NCBI RefSeq assembly: GCF_026151205.1 | Contig: NC_087074.1 | Coordinates: 13,787,167-13,851,166, forward strand | Length of the DNA: 64,000 bases | Reading direction: 5' to 3' | DNA from: Bolinopsis microptera | Lineage: Eukaryota; Ctenophora; Tentaculata; Lobata; Bolinopsidae | Shown here: positions 59,487-64,000 of the stretch, piece by piece | Layout: each line of letters opens with the position of its first letter | How positions within the stretch are numbered: position 1 is the first letter of the stretch | The notes under the pieces: generated by a model | What the model was told of the DNA's origin: nothing | Databases searched by the model: none | Seen by the model: the letters and a program-made list of their open reading frames with translations, nothing else | Program-made: the position numbers and the translations under genes

Positions 59487-59915
59487 TAATCACGAGTAAA
59501 ATTAACCCTTTGGAACCATGACATTTGGAACCATGACATTTGTATCAAAATTGTACTTATATTATATTGTCAGCCCAGCTTCAATTGTCATATTTATCAC
59601 AGCGAAATAAAAATAAATAATGAAGATGAAATATGAATTGACCATCTGCAGGTTCAACTTCACGAAGAAAAGATGACGAACACCACGGTGAACAACATAG
59701 ATTTTCGCGAATGAAAAAATTCGTGGTAGTAAAGTAACGACGATCTGATTTTTTCGAACGATATTTTTTGGATTGCTACATTATAATTTGATTAATTTGA
59801 TTTTATTTGATGTCAATTGTTCGTTTTTGTAATTTTATTTCAAATTTGTAGGAAACAGACGAAATATGAATTTACTTGAATTAAAAAATGAACGAGCGAT
59901 ATGGAGGATCTATCA

Positions 59916-60240
<325 letters not shown>

Positions 60241-60310
60241 GTTAAGGTATTCGAACCATGTAATATTGCTATCTATCGCACAATTTCTCATCCCTGGAAT
60301 AGGATGATTT

Positions 60311-61025
60311 TCCGTTTATCAAAGCTTTCTTTGGGAATAGAACTTTGAGTACCTCAATCGTGTCTTGTGCCATCCTCAGTGACCCTTTAAGATGGTCATT
60401 CAAGAAAAATTCGGTCAAAACAGTGAAATTTGGGTCTCGGAAAGCTGAAATTCGAATATGTCCTTAGTCCTACCAGTAGGACATATTCAAAATTTTCATT
60501 GCATCAAAGTTTTCTCTGGATATACTGCCTCCAGTACCTTGATGGCAACTTGTGTCAATCTCACCGACCTCACTGATTGGTCACTGGTTAAAATTGCTGT
60601 CAAAACCGCGAAATTTCGGTCAAGGGGACGGCAGAAAAGCTCCTCTTCAAGAATCTTCCAAAATCTCTTTTTATATTCTGATAATTTTCCGATTATCAAA
60701 GCTTTCTTTGGGAATAGAACTTTGAGTACCTCAATCGTGTCTCGTGTCATCCTCAGTGACCCTGTAAGATGGTCATTCAAGAAAAAGTCAGTCAAAACAG
60801 TAAAATTTGGGTCGCGGAAAACTGAAATTCGGATATGTCCTACCGGTAGGACATATTCAAAATTTTCATTGCATCAAAGTTTTCTCCGGATATACTGTTT
60901 CCAGTACCTTGATGGCGACTTGGTACTACTCACTGATTGGTCACTGGTCAAAATTCGGTCAAAACCGCGAAATTTCGGTCAAGGAGACGGCAGAAAAGCT
61001 TCTCTTCAAAAATCTCTCAAAATTT
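60311..61025. repeat. Two tandem copies of a ~377-bp unit
   Basis: The block ATCAAAGCTTTCTTTGGGAA recurs 377 bases apart (about 60318 and 60695). The following sequence matches through GGTAAGGACATATTC-like and ACCGCGAAATTTCGGTCAAG segments. The second copy has a small deletion. No coding meaning is apparent. Confidence 0.8.
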
Positions 61026-63597
61026 CTTAAGCTTTAAATCGAAACAAAAAACCATCGCACATCATCAATATTCAATATTGGTAATGTAACAAATATTATC
61101 AAGTCTAAAATAATTTTATGGCAACTTTTTAGGCACGATGCAGTGCTCTTTTTCTCATTTAAGCCAGGAGAAACATTAATTATCATACCGTTCTTTGGCA
61201 GTCTCATTAAACAGGTACTGTTTGAGGAAATTGAAGTGGCTCTTTTGTGACTGCAAGAATACCTCGGATTGTGGTTCAATATAGTTACAAGAGCTTCAAG
61301 AGTTACAAATTACAATTTGAATTAACCAGAATTGTTAAAAAATTAAAGTTAACAAGAGTTATCCGCTAACTACAGTAAGCATTATACTTATACATTGAAT
61401 ACATAAGATCAACACCATAAAAATCTAATCCTCCGCCATATCATGTCGGAGGGAGTCAAGGTAGGTGGTAAGGTTGAAATTAAAAGTCGGATAGTGACGG
61501 TGTTGTACGTGACGGTGTTGTACGTGTACGACGCACGTGTAAGAATTATTGTTATAACATTATTATATTCGGTTGACGGTTTGTGTCATTACGTTGTATT
61601 GTGTTTAATCAGTGTTACATTTCATCGGCTGTATCTAAATTCGGGATGCATATTTCTTGAAGCGATAAAAAAAGACTTTAAAATAACACTCTCTGTGACC
61701 ACGGACATCTTAGTTGGATATAAAATTAGATCTACTTTTAGCGAAAATTAAAAAAATTATTGTTGCTGCCCTAGACTCCAGTCCTATAGTCTTTTTTTCG
61801 CGCTGCCTATGCGTGTGAATGGTAATTTTCAATTTGCAATGGTTGTGAATCGAAACCTTTAGAGATCACGAAAAAATTCTAAAATTCTAGCTGGTTTGGA
61901 CGAGGAAAGCATGAAGTTTATTTTTTATTGTCGAATGTCTGCTTGTAGTTGTGACTTTGAGTGGTCCTAAAGTTAAGATCGTGTAAAGTTAGTTAAGATC
62001 ATTTACACGAAAACCACACTTGGCTAATATAAAAGTATAAATAGCAATTCATTAATCATTGTCGGTGCAAGTTCTCATATTGTTACTTGTCAGTAGGGTG
62101 GAGCACATCATCCAGAGCGGCTTATTCGTTTGTTTCATGAAAATTAGGAGGGCTTCTATGATATGACATCTCATCATTTTGATTACCATACCAGTATTCT
62201 AATTCTCTCCAATACCGTCTGGAAAGTAGGACGTAATTATTATTCACAGTAAGATAGTAATAGTCTGCAGTATTTTGTATGTCAAATGAGCAATATCAAA
62301 ATAACATATTGTTTTTCTCAATCATATCTTCTATAAAGAATGGTTAGAGTCAACCTGTTCAGTCTCTATGAGTTTAACTAATCGAAAGTCGCTTCATAAA
62401 GCATTGTGTTGTATTAGAACTAGTCCAGTAATTTAAATCTTGTCCAGAACATCTCAATAAGTAGTCTGTTATAATATTTGATTTAGATTGTAGGTATCCG
62501 TTTATAATGTTCTGTCACTCCTTGTAGGTACTGCAGCTGTGGTTTGATCTTAAATACTGTCTTGTTTGCTTTTTTTTTAATTTAAAAAAAATATTACCCG
62601 TCCCCAATCTCATTATATCGGGAAATTATCATGATCCAACTTAAGGGTTTAAAGTAAATACGGGTGCAAACTGCAAGGGTTAAGCATTTAGAGTTCTGTA
62701 AAACAATCGTTACAATCGTGCTAAAATATTTAGTAATTTGGATCGATATCAAATTAGTGGTATTAGCACTAAGGTTTTACGGACACACTGGGCACGACAA
62801 TCCTTGATTAAATTGCACAAATACTGTGAGATTTGTGTGACAAACGTCTGCCCAAAATTTGTTAGTGTAGTTTTTGCTCCCCTAATATCGACCCCTGTGG
62901 GCTGCGTGTGCTACATGCTTCCAAATTTTTAAGTTATAGTATGTCTTCCCGATTTAAGACTTTCAGAGCTTAGGAAGCGGTTTTTTTCTGTTCAATTCTG
63001 TGCAGTTTTCCCCAACTTATGTTCGGATGTTCCAAGGTTTTGCGCTCAGATTATCTGTCTTATATAAATACTAGTATAATATGTACTATAGATATATACT
63101 ATATATTTATTATATACTATATATATATATATATATATATCTATACTTTCTATATTATCTATACTGTAAATATTATAAATATTACATCTAATATAAATAC
63201 TACATCTGATATAAATATTGCCTCGCTTTTACGAATATCATAATTATCAAGATTAAATTATATATTCAACGGCAGTTTTTTTAGTAGTAGTGCGATTTTT
63301 GGCTACGTCATTTAAGTACTTAGCACTGTGATATTCCACAGTGCACACCATGATTGAGGAAAGAAATGCATTAATTCACAGAAAATGCACGATTATGTAG
63401 GAAAAAAAGTGGGGCAGTCCGCAATATCTGACAATTGTGCTGATCCGATCCTTGAGTAGCCCTGTAGCACAAGTATTGACTGTATTTGTAATACCCCGCA
63501 AAGGAATGTAATATGCTTCCTTCATCGTATCGTATATACAACTTCTTTTGCTCTTTTGTAACTTGTAATTGTTAACTCGTAAGCTTTTAAGACAGTG
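61026..63597. other. Intergenic, AT-rich, between GPCR copies
   Basis: No gene supported. The open frame at 61443-61751 has no recognisable pattern. An AT microsatellite lies at 63096-63142. Confidence 0.4.
63096..63142. repeat. (TA)n microsatellite
   Basis: Alternating TA run with occasional interruptions, within a longer T/A-rich stretch. Confidence 0.9.
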
Positions 63598-64000
63598 ATG
63601 GTATTAAACTATTCCAACGAGACTGTATTCGGAATTCAGAACAATTTCATAAAGTACACGTGGATCGGATACTTTCTCTTCGTTTTTCTATCTTCTCTGA
63701 TCGGGGACACGCTGATTCTGGTAGCATCCATAAAACTTCGTGCCTTCAAACTTCATAGCTTTATCGTCGTCTGCATCCAGCACATTGCGGTCTGTGATTT
63801 GATGGTTTCTTTCACGTCTGTCCTTCCCAGACTTGTATCTCTAATGGCAGGTGGTTGGGTTCTTGGTGATGCTTTATGCGCTATTGGACCATTCATCATG
63901 ATATATCCGGTTACAGTCAGCCTTCTTCTCATCTGTTTGATGACCACTAGCAAGCTCATCATTTTAAAATTCCCATTTAAATCAAGTTATCTAACATCAA
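63598..64000 (+). CDS. Second copy of the orphan GPCR, cut by the window end
   Basis: From the 'NYSNETVFGIQNN' segment onward it matches the 58512 receptor with about eight substitutions in 395 bases (about 98%), two of them changing residues (V to F near the N-terminus, S to F after TM3). The start differs: 'MVLNYS' here and 'MMNYS' in the first copy. Sequence upstream of the start codon is not similar, so the homology edge is close to the start. The first three transmembrane segments are inside the window; the rest continues beyond 64000. Confidence 0.85.
   Translation, partial: MVLNYSNETVFGIQNNFIKYTWIGYFLFVFLSSLIGDTLILVASIKLRAFKLHSFIVVCIQHIAVCDLMVSFTSVLPRLVSLMAGGWVLGDALCAIGPFIMIYPVTVSLLLICLMTTSKLIILKFPFKSSYLTS

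Overview
The window is nuclear DNA of an animal. It is AT-rich with many short exons, GT-AG introns, abundant transposon debris, a true lamin gene with a lamin-tail domain, class A GPCRs and BTB genes. No feature fixes the phylum. The GPCR style, transposon load, same-strand nested genes and a splice-acceptor-like motif just upstream of almost every start codon would suit an early-branching metazoan (for example a hydrozoan or ctenophore) that uses spliced-leader trans-splicing. This placement is inference.

Left third (1-27 kb), gene-dense: a LINE 3' fragment and a tRNA-SINE-like repeat; two unrecognised convergent genes (1500-2859 plus strand, frame-broken; 3030-4760 minus strand, three exons); a URB2/Npa2-like ribosome-biogenesis gene (5992-10685); an intronless TXNDC15-like membrane thioredoxin (11935-12861); a FAM76-like zinc-ribbon/coiled-coil gene (13326-18266) interleaved with a USP53/54-like deubiquitinase; and cytosolic tyrosyl-tRNA synthetase (19166-26994, 13 exons). 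The synthetase carries an unusual N-terminal GST-C-like domain. Two intronless genes sit in its introns on the same strand: a TUT1/Star-PAP-like nucleotidyltransferase and a secretory-pathway 2-oxoglutarate oxygenase.

Middle (27-40 kb): a TA-flanked terminal-inverted-repeat element, then a 13-exon lamin gene on the minus strand (30163-39878). Its largest intron holds a foldback repeat, a BTB/BACK gene on the opposite strand and a weakly supported small cysteine-containing gene.

Right third (40-64 kb), mostly transposons: a Jockey/CR1-type LINE, two related foldback families rich in GCGCGC and CGGACTCCG motifs, three copies of a 74-84 bp micro-element, an L1/Tx1-type LINE split by a 2.9-kb foldback element with perfect 8-bp target duplications, a 320-bp CT microsatellite, and two nearly identical GPCR genes, the second cut by the window end. 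A small five-exon gene of unknown function (48248-49188, minus) is predicted only from a phase-consistent splice chain.

Exon boundaries were read by eye from GT-AG sites, reading phase and family similarity. Names rest on recognised family sequence patterns, not on a database search.
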